From the NCBI RefSeq assembly GCF_023159225.1, contig NC_063163.1, forward strand, positions 105,803,885 through 105,867,884: a stretch of 64,000 nt of DNA, in the 5' to 3' direction. Of the stretch, positions 44,461-56,619 are shown piece by piece. The translations under genes were made by a program, and so were the position numbers. The DNA comes from Perognathus longimembris pacificus (Eukaryota > Chordata > Mammalia > Rodentia > Heteromyidae). Position 1 is the stretch's first letter. Every line of letters starts with the position of its first letter. The notes under the pieces were generated by a model. The model had not been told where the DNA came from, searched no databases, and worked only from the letters and a program-made list of their open reading frames with translations.

Positions 44461-45053
44461 TGACATCCCCTCCCCCTCCCAAGTTCTGAGAAGACCAGGT
44501 CCAGTCATCCATGGGCCTGTAGTCATTTCCAAGCTACACTAGGAGAGGTCTACTTCCAGCTCATGAGTGTGGTTGTTATGATTAGTTTCTTCATAGGCTG
44601 TGGATGAGGGTTTCCCTAGATTTCTCTGTATGTGGTACCTTCCTAGGGCCTTCTTCATCAGTTAGAATGAATAGTAAGTAAGAATGCCAGCAGGAGTGCT
44701 AGAAAGCATAAATGACCACTTTGTAGCTTATTTATCGGGGATGATAACATGTCATTGTTTTTCTTTTACCACATTTTATTCATTAGAGAAAATCATTGGG
44801 TCTAGCCCGTTACTGATTGCTAGTTTAAGAGCTGAAAGGAATGCGGAGCAAGTGTAGGAAGGAATTCAAGTCAGATTATTGAGTAATTCACATGATTCTA
44901 ATATTTCCCCTTCACCCATAGGTATATGCAGTGTTCTATTGGGTGTTCTTTAAACAAAGATCTCTCTAGGTCAACTCTTCCAGAAAATTAAATATCAGTA
45001 TACAACAGATGTCAGTAAGGTGATGTAGAATTGGGATAAAAACCAAGAGTAAC
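44461..45053. other. Single-copy DNA
   Basis: Nothing recognised. Confidence 0.4.
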
Positions 45054-45130
45054 TTTTTTTTTCTTATTTATTGTCAAAGTGATGTACAGAGAGTTACAGT
45101 TTCATACGTTAGGCCTTGGGTACATTTCTT
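45054..45130 (-). mobile_element. LINE-1 3' end, variant C, terminal part
   Basis: T run, 'ttattgtcaaagtgatgtac', 'acagtttcatacgttaggcc', 'ttgggtacatttctt'. The element is then interrupted by a SINE and continues at 45339. Confidence 0.92.
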
Positions 45131-45338
45131 TTTTTTTTTTTTTTTGTCCAGTCCTGGGGCTTGGACTAATGGCCTGAGCACTGTCCCTGGCTTCTTTTTG
45201 CTCAAGGCTAGCACTCTGCCACTTGAGCCACAGCGCCCCTTCTGGCCATTTTCTGTATATGTGGTGCTGGGGAATCGAACCCAGGGCCTCATGTATATGA
45301 GGCAGACACTCTTGCCACTAGGCCATATCCCCAGCCCC
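45131..45338 (-). mobile_element. IDL-Geo dimeric SINE nested in LINE-1
   Basis: Complete minus-strand copy with a 17-base T run. Its 14-base perfect target duplication 'tgggtacatttctt' (45117-45130 and 45339-45352) is itself LINE-1 3' UTR sequence, so the insertion is younger than that LINE-1. Of the six IDL-Geo copies here it is among the least diverged. Confidence 0.97.
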
Positions 45339-46440
45339 TGGGTACATTTCTTGTACTGTTTGTTACTACCTCCCTCATTCCTCCCTCCCCCCTCCCCTTT
45401 TCCCTCTTCCCCAATGAGTTGTTCAGTTGGTTTACACCAAATGGTTTTGCAAGTATTGCTCTTGGAGTTGTTTGTCTTTTTATCCTTTGTCTCTCAATTT
45501 TTATATCCCCTTTCACTTCCCTAGTTCTAATACCAGTATATACAGTAGCCAGTGTACTCAGATAAGATACAGTGATAGTGCAGATACAACCACAGGAAGG
45601 GGATACAAGAGGATCATCAACACTAGAAGCTACAGTTTCACATGGCATGTTGAAAGTAATTACAACAGTGATATATAACAGTCGTTTCCATAACATGGAG
45701 TTCAGTTCATTTAGCATCATCTTATGCGCTCATAAGGGTATATATGGCTATTAGGCTCTTGTGATCCTCTGCTGTGACGATCCTAAACCTGTGCAAATTA
45801 TTTCCTATGAGGTAGACCATAGAGTCCATGTTTCTTTGGGTCTGGCTCACTTTACTTAGTATAATTTTTTCCAAGTCCTTCCATTTCCTTACGAATGGGG
45901 CAATGTCGTTCTTTCTGATAGAGGCATAAAATTCCATTGTATATATGTACCACATTTTCCTGATCCATTCGTCTTCTGAGAGGCATTTGGGTTGGTTCCA
46001 TATTTCAGCTATGACAATTTGTACTGCGATGAATATTGTTGTGCTGGTGGCTTTAGTGTGTTCTTGTCTGTGGTCTTTGGCTAGATGCCCAAAAGGGGGG
46101 CAGTTGGGTCATAGGGGAGCTCTATGGTTAGCCTTCTGAGGAAACTTTATACCGTTTTCCAGAGTGGCTGAACAGTTCACATTCCCACCAACAATGAAGT
46201 AGGGTTCCCTTTTGGCCACATCCCCTCCAACATTTATTATTGTTAGTTTTCTTGAAAAAGGACATTCTTACTGGGGTGAGGTGGAATCTCCATGTTGTTT
46301 TGATTTGCATTTCTCTTATGGCCAGTGATGTGCAGCACTTTTTCATATGTCTCTTGGCTATTCTCATTTCCTCATCAGAGAAAACTCTTTTTATGTCTTT
46401 AGACCACTTGTTGAGGGGGCTGTTGATCTCACACAATTTG
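45339..46440 (-). mobile_element. LINE-1 3' UTR and ORF2 C-terminus, 5' truncated
   Basis: Minus strand: ORF2 end 'VYLIGNN' near 45867, 'WYIYTMEFYASIRKND', and upstream (46128-46436) '[20 protein letters not shown]', '[10 protein letters not shown]', 'LTPVRM' and '[19 protein letters not shown]', the cysteine-rich tail with its CCHC-like spacing intact. It is split into separate frames by indels near 45960-46130 and so is non-functional. About 75% or more alike, by eye, to the nested copy at 18971. Confidence 0.92.
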
Positions 46441-47545
46441 CAACCATTCTTCCATCCAACTCATAGTCCTACCAGTGGTTCTAACTTCTGATATAGCATC
46501 AGGTTTTAATTTGGGCTTTTATGGTGCTCTGAAACACAGGTCAGCCTACTGCTATCAAGGATCCAGTGAATAAAAATAAAATATATTGGAAAAGAATACT
46601 GTTTAATACATTTGTCACTAAATACAACTTCTATATACCTCAGGTTACACCTCATCCCATCAATGATTTCCTTTCCCCAAAGATTGTGTGTATGCATGTA
46701 AGGAGAAGGGTGCATTGTCCACTGAAAGGATTTTGGTGGAAAGCATAACATATCATGTAGGAGCAGCAGAATCACTTACACTGGTTAGAGGATTGTGAAG
46801 GAATTTAACCTTTCAAGTAATGAACTGTGATTTTTTTTCTTTCATGACAGACAAATTTATATTCTTACCCACATAGAGGGCTCCATGTTCCTTGTGTTTA
46901 AGATCCTCATGTCATCCCTCCCCCAATTCCTCCTGACCACTTACTGACCTTAGCAGCATAAGTCAAAGTCAGAGCTAATAAAAGCTGGCAGATACCTAAA
47001 CTCTTAATTGAATCTGTAGGTTTTTTTTAATTGACTTTCCTTCCCTCCCTCTTCTTTGTACTCCTCTTATTTTAGAAAGAAGTTTATCATTAGTGAATAG
47101 AAAATATGTAGTTTGTCTGACATCTCCAGTGTGATGGTGATTGCACTGTGCATTAGTTTGAAAGTTCATCCTTGGCTTAATAGGTCTGAAGAGGGATGGA
47201 GGCACTTTGGCTAAAGCAGGAATCTGATTGCTACCTAAATAACTAATTCATCTTCACAGCAGATGGATGTCAAGGATATTCAAAAACAGATACACTCAAG
47301 GTCATACCAATTAGTTGTGGAGCAAAGCCTGACTAGAACGGTTATTTGAGATATAAACAGCCTCCATTTCCTAAATCTAGACCCACAATGAACACCTTAT
47401 GTAACTGGAAGGTTTTAGAAAGGAACCATTTTCTTCCCAAGCATGTGGAGAAGTGGGGATGAATTCTCAAAAGATGATGTAGATATGCATTTGAAGACAT
47501 TATGAGCATGAGGAAAATGCAGGACTCAAGGATTTCTTCCCAACT
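46441..47545. other. Single-copy DNA, weak MIR trace near 47225-47340
   Basis: 'actcaaggtcataccaattag' and 'ggagcaaagcctgactag' may be the reverse complement of MIR. Nothing else recognised. Confidence 0.35.
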
Positions 47546-47925
47546 CTATTTTTTAGAAAGCATTTACTGATATTATAAAGGTGATGTGTTGAGGGGTTAC
47601 AGTTACATAAGTCAGGTAAAGAGTACATTTCTTTTTCACCAGTGTCACCCTTTCCTTTGCTGTCTCCCAGTTTTCCTTCTTGTCCCCACTCACAAGTTGT
47701 ATAGTTCAAATTCTAAGTAGTGTCTAGGGAGCACCATTGCTGCATTTTGTTCATCCTTTGTCCCTCCATTTCTGTGCCCTTCCTTCCCCTCCCAAAGACA
47801 TACAAATGAACAAACACTATAAAAAAAAAACAACAAAAAGCACCAACAAAGAAAAAAATCTTGTTTTCATTTCCTGAAATTCATTTTGATAAATGTTATT
47901 TTATATCTTCTTAACTCTTCAGTTG
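47546..47925 (-). mobile_element. LINE-1 3' UTR fragment, variant B
   Basis: Same order as 18430-18960: 'aaaggtgatgtg', 'gttacagttacataagtcag', 'tacatttctttttcaccagtg', 'cacaagttgtatagttcaa', a C/T-rich block and an A-rich insert, ending with 'ttcattttgataaatg'. Confidence 0.85.
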
Positions 47926-49781
47926 CTGATTTTCTTCTTCCTTCCCTTATTTGACTCACTTGGCTGCCAATAAATGGTGGTTGATTCCAACATAATGTTC
48001 TGAGAATTTAAGTGACAGAAGAGAATCAGTCAATATTCATTAAATATCTAGTTCTGACATAGAGATGATACTGAGCTTTGGAAAAAAAAAAGTTGTTTTA
48101 TTTCCTCTTCAACGATCTCCAATCAGAGCTCACACACAGCATTCTCCGTGTATGAGTTCAGATTTGCCCTTAAAATGCAGCTTCGCAGAACCTTCATCCA
48201 TACAATACAGCTCCTGCAACTACTGGTCATACTTTGTTAGATGATAGCTGCTGACATAGTGGCCCATGATCCATAGAAGGCATTACAAGGCTCTATGACT
48301 GCTCCCCTTTAAAATTTCCTGTTACTATGATGGTATAAATAGTTTAGTCACTTTGGTAGTTCTTCCCAGTGGTTATACTTATTGGCAAGATTGGTTTCCT
48401 TCCCAGATGCTCAGTAGCCAGGACTCTGCCAGATGAATAAGTATTTTCTGTACCAGATTTGATGCCTCAGGTGCCCTTGAGTTCCCAGGTATTTTCTCAG
48501 ATGACGTGAACCAATTGGCTCATGAAAGATCTCAGAAAAGCAGGACAAGCAAAGACAACTTACAAAAAGGGCACACGACTCAGGAAAGTTTGGCAGAAGG
48601 CAGCATCAGTAAGAATGATCCTTATGTTCACCCTTTCCTAGGTGGCCCCCACCGTGTGTACCACCTGACTTCTGCTCAGGTTTTCTATTGTGCTGGGAGC
48701 TCTGTTTGACTAATTTGATATTTTAAAACTCTGTCACTGCTGTTCTTATTTAATAAGTAACTAATCAGCTCTGCAGTCTGTTGGGCCCTGCTGTTGCTAG
48801 CAAAGCTAAAATAGGACATTTTGATTAATATTTTTGTGTTTTTGAGCAATATGTCCTGATAACTTCTCCTAGACTGACTCCAGAATATCTGAATGCACAT
48901 TCGGAGTTTGATGTTGTGCCTTGTGGAAGGGGTTCAATTATGGAGACAATACCTTTCCAGGATGAAAATGTCTAAAGACTGCCAAACACAGAGCATGGAT
49001 ATCTACAGAAAAAGACTTTGGAAACATTGTCCTGCGGGGGGGGGGGGGGTGGCATGTCTCCAGAATAAAATATGCTGTAGAATTTTAAGAGAATTTCCTG
49101 AAGGGGAACAACTTCAAAATGATGAATATGTTAATTAGCCCAATTTGATTACTCCACAATGAATACACATGCCAAAATGTGAAAATATACTCCCAGATAT
49201 AATTATTTTTGTCCATTTCAAACAAAATAAAACTTTAAGATGTACCTATTTCTCTTATAGTTGTAATTGTTACTCATCTTCTGCATAGAACTCTGTCACT
49301 GTGAAGCAGTCATCTCTCGTTTTCTACTTGGACATTTTAAACTACTTATAGATACCCAATGACAATGCTCTTACACTTCCATTTTCAAAGTACATTTATT
49401 TTTAAGACTGTCTGCTTAATCCATATGGAAGGGTTAATCATATTCTAGCCAATCATCAGTTTTACATTCTGATGTTGGCCACGATTCTCTTAAACATCCC
49501 ACTGCAGTTATCTTTAAGCATGTTTCAGTATATAAGAATAAAATATGCGTTCAAATATCAAAAACATTTGCATTTCATACAAAGGTGATAATCTTTATAG
49601 TTTCAATGATACATGATAATTACAATAATCATTATGTAGATGACAAACATTTATTTAACACCATGTACAGAAGCTTGTCCTTTACTCTTTTTCGATCTTT
49701 TGCAAAAGTTTTGTTTCAAAATATTTGGCTGTGACTTTGTGTTCAGGTGATACTCAGTTTACTTTTTAAAAAATTTTATGT
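47926..49781. other. Single-copy DNA
   Basis: A run of 13 G lies near 49036-49048. Plus frames 48506-48709 and 48893-49138 have no known motif. Confidence 0.4.
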
Positions 49782-50010
49782 TGGTGGTGGGGCTTGAACT
49801 CAGAGCCTCACACTACATAACTTGATGTTTTCACTCAATGCTGATGCTCCACCACTTAAACCACACTTCCACATCTGGCTTTTTGCTAGTTAATTGGAGA
49901 TAAGAGTCTGAGATTCATTTGCCCAGGCTGTAGCTTCAAACAGTGATTCTCAGATTTTATCCTCCTGAGTAGCTAGGATTATAGGAGTGATCCATTAGTG
50001 CATGGTTGAG
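49782..50010 (-). mobile_element. B1-dID type SINE, full length
   Basis: 'gtggggcttgaactcagagc' (B box complement), 'gctccaccacttaaaccaca' (A box complement), linker 'ttaattggagataagagtct', 7SL head 'gagtagctaggattatagg'. Confidence 0.92.
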
Positions 50011-50429
50011 TTTACCTTTGACAAGGTAAGAAAACCCTGTGGTAACAGCTTGCATTGCAAAGCACAAATACTTACTTGGGCTGACTTTTCCAGAAGAAAG
50101 ACCATTGTTCAAAAGAATTTCACTTTCTCCATTTCAGTGGACTAATGACATGGGAACTTGGAAAAGTCCCAAGACATAGTAGACTTCAGGCAGTGTAAGA
50201 CTTCAGAGCACCAACATCATTCAAGGAGTGTATTACTGTGTTCTTATCGATGAATTATGAGCCCTGGTACAAGTCGGATATGATTCTAGAACAACAAACC
50301 AAGAGAGCAAATCATTCTAAGACCCACTGTGTGAAATAAATGGTTCTATTCTGCAAAACTCCCTGTAATTTTAAAGGACCTATTGTGAATAGTCAAAGCA
50401 ACTTTTCCATTAAGCCAATTTGGTTTCTC
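50011..50429. other. Single-copy DNA
   Basis: Nothing recognised. Confidence 0.4.
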
Positions 50430-50730
50430 CGCCACCTCCCCGCCTGTGTGTGTGTTGGGGGGAGGGGGGGGTGTATCTTTGTCTCTGTCAATCTGGCTCT
50501 GTCTCTCTGTGTCTGTCTTAGTCCCTGTCTTGCTGTCTCTTAGTCTTTGTCTTTCTGTGTGTCTTTTCTTTCTTTGTCTCTGTCCCTGTTTCTCTCTTTG
50601 TCTCTCTGGGTTTCACCATGTGTGTCTTCCATTGTTTCTTTCTTTCTGTTGCTCTGTATGTCTCTGTGTCTCTTTCTGTCTCTGAGTCTCTGTGGCCATC
50701 TCTGTCTGTCTACCTCTCTGTCTCTCAACT
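50430..50730 (+). repeat. (TCTGTCTCTG)-rich pyrimidine/T-G low-complexity tract
   Basis: About 300 bases of degenerate TCTCTGT/TTTGTCT repeats, preceded by a G-rich patch at 50455-50471. Cysteine- and leucine-rich frames across it (50340-50750) are products of the repeat. Confidence 0.9.
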
Positions 50731-51396
50731 CCAATTCACAGGGCATCTGAATGACTAATTTTCTTTTAACTTTACTCTGAGAACTACTATTTTAGACAAT
50801 GCAAGTATTATTTGGCTTTAAATATACAATAAAACTTATTAAATGCCTGTTGATTTAATTATTTAGGATAATCTGCATCTTGCTAAAATAACAATCAAAT
50901 GGCTTAAAATGAATGGCAGTTTAAAGCAGATCTTTTTTAATGAAGTAAGGGACTCATCCCAGGAAAGCAATAAAGAAAACATGCGCTTTACCCTTATGTC
51001 ATTCACAGAAATAATCTCTAGCCTATTATCTCAGTGGTTGTTATGAAATGTACACAGGAGGAGCTTTAGAACAGTGATTGGGCAATTCTTAAGGATGGAG
51101 AAAATAGCAATAACCAAAAGACCATCAGGTACCCATGATTCTTGAAGCTATAAAACAGAGGCTGAAACTCCAGCACTACCAATAATCTTGCAGTTGATTC
51201 TTAAAAGCTATTGCTTCACATTCCACATGGCTGTTGTGAAAAGTAGATGAGGTGATTTGTACGTAAATGCACTTGGTCATGAGGAGAATTTTCCATACAC
51301 ACACTCAGACTCCCATCTAAGATTTGTTATATTTGTGTTTATTTCAATGAATATCTTAGAAAATGTACTCTTTTGTGATGGTAGAAAATGAAACTT
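50731..51396. other. Single-copy DNA
   Basis: Nothing recognised. Confidence 0.4.
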
Positions 51397-51452
51397 AAAG
51401 TCTTGTGGAATCTAGACAACTGCTTTATCACTAAGCTACTTCCTCAGCCCCA
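51397..51452 (-). mobile_element. ID-like SINE fragment
   Basis: 'gtggaatctagacaactgc' and 'tatcactaagctacttcctc' plus 'agcccc' match the complement of an ID unit; truncated. Confidence 0.6.
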
Positions 51453-51684
51453 AATTTAGTTTTTTTTACAGATCTAACAGACTTGGTATTTCCAAAAATC
51501 TATTCTACAGAAGTAATTTCCTAACAAAAGTCATTTTCAAAGGATCTTATTTCCTTGACTTCATGTCTCTCAAACTGAGATTGTTCCTGTTCCATTGAGG
51601 TTTGAGAGAAATTTACTTCACTAGATAGATCTGGGAACTCAAAAAATTAAGAATCCCTGCTATCTAATTAATTGAGGTATTAAA

Positions 51685-51725
51685 TTATATATATATATAT
51701 ATACATATATATACATATGTATATG
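51685..51725 (+). repeat. (TA)n microsatellite
   Basis: TATATATA with CATA interruptions. Confidence 0.9.
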
Positions 51726-52009
51726 ATGCTAATGGGGAGTTTTATAACAGGGAAAGTGGGCCAACTCCTCACACGTGTAAAATGACTTTGCAAAGGTATA
51801 GCTTAGAACTATTGTGCTGAGAAGCAAGGCCTATGGTTCATATGACTGTTTCACATCCATCACCAACAGGACACCCACTAGTCAGAACGAAGCTGAGCAG
51901 CCATTCGGTAACTCAATCAGCTTTGATGTAATTTATTTTGTTTTGTTTTTAAACCAGTACTAAGGAAATCAAACATCCAAGTGATGACTTTCTGTTATTG
52001 CCAACGCAA

Positions 52010-52640
52010 TGGTTAATTTTTTTTCTCGTAAATTTTAAGTCAAATTCACCACATTGTGGCAATGTCATTTTATGTGGAATGGCTAGGGTTTCTCTGGCCT
52101 CAAAGCTCTGGCAAACACCTGCAGTTTGTTCCCAGATGAGACTTCATCTCCAATTAGAGTGGCCTCCCAGGTCCTCAGAATCCTTGGTACTAGGACGTCT
52201 ATGAATCAAATCTCTCTCCAGGTGGAGCCCTGTGATTTCTTGGATCTTCCTTGCCAGGTCTCACTGCAGCAGGTGTTTTCCCTACAGCACCAGGGTCAGT
52301 CTCAGTGCGAGACGGGCGGATTTACAGCTGGCTTGTGTCAACACCTTACACAGGTGTGCATGCACTAGAGACCACCCAGCAACTTAGAGACTCTTTTAGA
52401 AGCTTCAAGAATCCAAACAGTGAAGAGAGAAATCTTAACCTATTAATATTTAAAAGTAAAAAAAAAGTCAAGACTTCATTCTTGTCTACAGCTACGGGAA
52501 TTTTGTGATCAGACTCCTTGAGCTCTCTCTTTTCTCCTCTCCTCTCCTCTCTTATGTCCCCTTTCGTCTCTTCTTTTTTCTCTCATTCCCCCTCTCTCTC
52601 TGTGCCACTCACTCTCTCTTTTTTCTTTATTAGTAGTTTA
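52010..52640 (+). mobile_element. Possible LTR or other GC-richer repeat
   Basis: A block with GC-richer centre (52230-52380), then 'cattcttgtctacagctacgg', 'tgatcagactcc' and a pyrimidine-rich run (52525-52625) resembles the U3-R-U5 layout of some rodent class II LTRs. I could not define ends or a family. Confidence 0.2.
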
Positions 52641-53159
52641 GGGCAGATACTCTTGAACTTTACAAGAATAAGCTCTTAATAAAGATAAAAATTTCAGGCA
52701 AATGAGAATTAGATTCTTTAAAAGTAAACATGTGGATCTCCAAGAGACAGCAGGCTTTCCTGCACAACAAGTAAATACTTGAATAAAATAAACATTATCC
52801 TGATTTAGGTCCTTTATGTTTTATGATTGTACACCATGAGCCTTTGGGCTCATTGTGTACGTGACATGTTATAGGATAAAAAGACACACAGATACTACAG
52901 CTCATTTTATACACAATTCATTTTGAAAAGCATCACCTTGAATTTTCTCAGTACTTTTATAGTAATAATTATGGATATGGGCACCTGGCTCAAGCACTTT
53001 GACATTGCCAATAAAATTATCAGATGAGCAACTAATTCAAATATTCAAATTCTGGAATTCACATTTCCAATGGAAACTACAACTCTGTCCACAGCAGGAT
53101 AAGTTGGATTTTAAAAAGTATTGCATTTCAGTATTTCACACTGAGTTCTACTTGGAGGT
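52641..53159. other. Single-copy AT-rich DNA
   Basis: Nothing recognised. Confidence 0.4.
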
Positions 53160-53396
53160 GTGGAGGAAGGTGTTACTGAGGTTTGAACTCAGGGACTTGG
53201 AGTTGATCAGCGTGTTTGCTTGTCTGGCATTCTACCATTGAGTCACTCCACCAGCCCTGGTTTTCTTTTGCTGTTTATTTAGACATAGAGTTTCAGGAAC
53301 TTTGCTTCCCTGTCTGACTTCATGCAGACATCCTCTGTATCTTAGCCTCTTGAGTAGCTAAAACTGCAGATTTAAGTGACTAATACCTAGCTTCTT
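53160..53396 (-). mobile_element. B1-dID or ID-headed composite SINE
   Basis: 'ttactgaggtttgaactcag', 'ggcattctaccattgagtcac' and 'ccagccctgg' look like an ID-type unit; then 'ggaactttgcttccctgtctg' and 'cttagcctcttgagtagcta' are the 7SL head. The order ID unit plus B1 head is in the same register as the other composites, but the ID part is closer to true ID here. Confidence 0.7.
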
Positions 53397-53514
53397 GTAT
53401 TTTAAAATACGTCTTACCTTGTTCTAGCATTAAAAAAATGATACACTGGAGAAGAAAAATCTTTAACTTAAGAAACTGAGACAAAGGACTTAAATTTGAG
53501 TTTTAATATTACCA

Positions 53515-53640
53515 ATAATGACTATAAGATGTAGGGAAGTCATTTGGCCCTCTGAGATCCATTTTTTCTCATTTGAAAAAAATTTCCTGAATTAAATATG
53601 GCATGGAGAGTATATGGAAGTAATGCTAATCTTGTGATCT
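53515..53640 (+). repeat. MIR fragment
   Basis: 'agggaagtcatttggccctct', 'ccattttttctcatttgaaaa' in MIR core order. Confidence 0.6.
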
Positions 53641-54521
53641 ATATCTTGAAGTGAATCATTACTTACTCTTTTCTTCTGAGTTTGAGCATAGTATTGAATC
53701 TTCTCAAATCTGCTTTCTAAATAATGGCTTTTGATTGATTGGAACTGTATCACGGGATGGCATATATAAACACTCTTCTAGTTCTAATACTATAGTCTTC
53801 CGGATTCCTAACATAACTACAACTGGGGCAGATTCGAGTGTGTGCCTTAAGGTGGAGAGAAGCAGCAAGATGTACAGATGGGGTGAGGAGAGGAAACAGA
53901 ATACTGAGAAATATGAAGACACCGTGTGAGTCTTGAAAAACATTTTCCAGGCTGATTTGTGATCGTGTATTGAACGGTTGGAAGTCTTTCCCAATGAGAG
54001 AATTCACTTCCCCATCTAGGCCCAGCTTGGTATCTCTGCATGAAACCAGAACACTGAATTTATTACCAGGGCAGTGAATTATTTCATGTAATCATGGGCT
54101 TAGATCTTGCTATTTCTTCTACTCTCTAATTGTTTCATTTCCTGTTTAGCTGAGTGCATCCTTAGCCACCACCTCTCATTTGTTTTCATTCCACATGCTA
54201 CCACAGAATATAAATGTTGTATTACTTGATGATGGACACATGTATTATGTTCAATGATAATAGGGAGAGTACACAATTTTTGATTTTATTAACATAAGTA
54301 GCAAAAATGTAATATATAATAACAACAAATCACCTGTTTTTAGATTAGATGAGTAGAGGGAATGAGGTAAAATTATAGAAGTCAAGCAAACTTTTGGGGT
54401 TGAGGTTATTCTTCTACTATTTAGATAGTAGTGAAGCTTTTGATGTTACATACCTTCCTCTCACTTTAACAAATTGTACACTTCATGTTGAACTGATCCC
54501 CTTTCCAGCAGTATTTGTAGA
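53641..54521. other. Single-copy DNA
   Basis: Minus frames at 53704-54041 overlap one another in two registers; no known motif and no splice-bounded exon. Confidence 0.35.
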
Positions 54522-54605
54522 AAAGAAGAAAGGAAGGAGAGAGGGAGAGAAGGAGAGGGGAGGGGAGGGAGAGAAGAAAGGAAAGAACAAAAGAAGAAAA
54601 AATGA
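54522..54605 (+). repeat. Purine-rich (GGAGA/GAAA) tract
   Basis: About 80 bases, nearly all purine. Confidence 0.9.
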
Positions 54606-56462
54606 TGACAAATGTATAGGTTTATTAGCAGAATTACAGGCTTATAATATTTTATTCTAGTTAAATTCTGGTAACTAAATAAGTACCTTGGAGTGAGCAT
54701 GAATTAAAGTATCAAATTTAAGATTTTTATACATAAGTATAGGAAATGTAGCACACGTTGGGTCATTTTAATAGTTCTTTTCATAATCTTTAATAATCAC
54801 TTTTTGAAAGCTTTTTATAATACTTGAGGGCAGAGAAGAGAGTGGGTAGTAAAAAAGTAGAACCTGATTTCTTGCTCTACCATTTTCTTCTTTCCACTGT
54901 AATAGCTCATGGATCCGATTTGCCACTTTTATTATACACCTGATATGAGAAAGCACCCAAGAGATACAGCCTTCCTTCAACTTCAATATCATTCATACAT
55001 TAGACTAATTTAACACTGTAAATAAAGAACATATACCTGGGTGATTTGGGAATGCCTGAATAAATTTAGGCAGCAGTTGGAAAGAAATCAAATCAAATCA
55101 ATGAAGTTTCACTACTCCAACTTCTCTTGTTCTTGGTGGAATACTAAGAAAAAAAATGACACTCAGAATCTTCAGCTGATTGGATTAATGAAACAAGAAG
55201 TTACAACACCAGGTCAGAGGCATTTTGAGGTCTCAGAGCACAAGTGTCAGGTGACTATTGCTATGATGAATGTCACCCAGAAGACAAATTCTATTAGGAA
55301 CAATCTCCAGTAGATTTCCCTGGGCCTGGCTACTCTGTGCCCTGCAATTCCTGGTACTGTAGGTGGAGATGCACCTGTTGGAAAAATCCCTGGCTCTGCC
55401 AAACACAAACATGTCTATGGCTGTCTGGTGCCTTAAAAGTCTCAGGGAAAAAGGTCATTGCTAGTATAATGGAAAGTAAGGACATTTTTTAAATCCAGGT
55501 GTTTTGATTATGTGTCAACTGTCAGAAATAAAAGATGCTTTGTAGCATCTCAGGAAAGAGAGGGAATTGAGCACCTCTCATTTCCTACTCTCTGTATTGT
55601 ATCACTAAAGATGCAGGAATACAAGCCCCAGAGTAGAGAGGCTGCCTGCACCAGGTGTGAGACCTGAAAAGAACTGTGAGCCAGACCTCTCCTGGCTCCT
55701 CTCCATGCACTGACCTTTCAAATTGCTCTCATCCTAAATGGTGGCATCCATCCAGCTTGCTCCTGCCCAGGAAACTAGCAGTCTTCTTTCACTTTATTTA
55801 TTTTTTACAACTGCCTTAAGGGAACTGAAAATTCATGAAAGTGGTTAAATTCCTACTGAGACCAAAATGCCATTTGCATAGTTTATTAAGCATGATAAGA
55901 TCACAAGGTTTTATTTTTAATTCATTTGGAGAGCGATTTTTATCCACCCCAACTCTCTCTGTTTCTGTCATCCTCCTCAATCTCTTTCTCCCTGTGTCTC
56001 TCTCTCTCTTACACACACACACAAACAAATATGCACATTTTCTCTTTTTTGTATATATATACACATTCCTGTTAGTTCATTCTTCAGGGATAAAAAAATA
56101 ATACAACTGTGATTTGCTGCCAACATACAAACTTAAATTCCACAGAGACAATGAAATAATTCTAAGAATGATTCTCCATGTCTCTTTCTACCTTGTTTAC
56201 ACAATAGAATGCCTGCGCAAATGTATTTAAGTAAATGGAACATGCAAAGCTTAAATAAACCAATTTGAGCAATCCTACAGAATGCTTTGTTTAAAGTTGA
56301 TATTTCCTTGTAATATTTGTGAATGGTGTCTAATAAGTACAAACTGCCAGGGACACAAAACTGCCTTTCAGGTTGAATAATTACACCATGATTCTATCAT
56401 ATCCTCCTCTTCTAGTTGATTATTTTAATATTATTTTTCAGTATGTTTGTCATATACCCATT
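54606..56462. other. Single-copy DNA
   Basis: Pyrimidine-rich with a short CA run at 55950-56040. The plus frame 55041-55313 (90 codons) has no known motif. Confidence 0.35.
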
Positions 56463-56530
56463 TCAATTTAGATATTTTTTTTATTAAAGATGTTATTGTT
56501 ATTTTAAAGGTGATGTACAAAGGGTCAACT
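56463..56530 (-). mobile_element. Short LINE-1 3' tail
   Basis: T-rich start, 'attttaaaggtgatgtacaa', 'agggtcaactta'; about 70 bases only. Confidence 0.45.
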
Positions 56531-56619
56531 TAGATTTCTGAAAAAAAGATATCAAGCACTGGTGTTCGTTTTTATTCTCTTATGCTGAATTGGAGGGGAA
56601 TCGATCACCATTTTACCAT

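Noticed and set aside
45074..45720. 126- and 143-codon frames
   Set aside because: They run through a nested SINE and LINE-1 3' UTR, which are non-coding.
50340..50750. Cysteine- and leucine-rich plus frames resembling a secreted protein
   Set aside because: Three frames and the opposite strand are all open across a degenerate TCTGT tract; that is low complexity, not a gene.
53704..54041. Overlapping 96-, 85- and 64-codon minus frames
   Set aside because: Three registers are open at once, with no domain and no splice-bounded exon; most likely chance.
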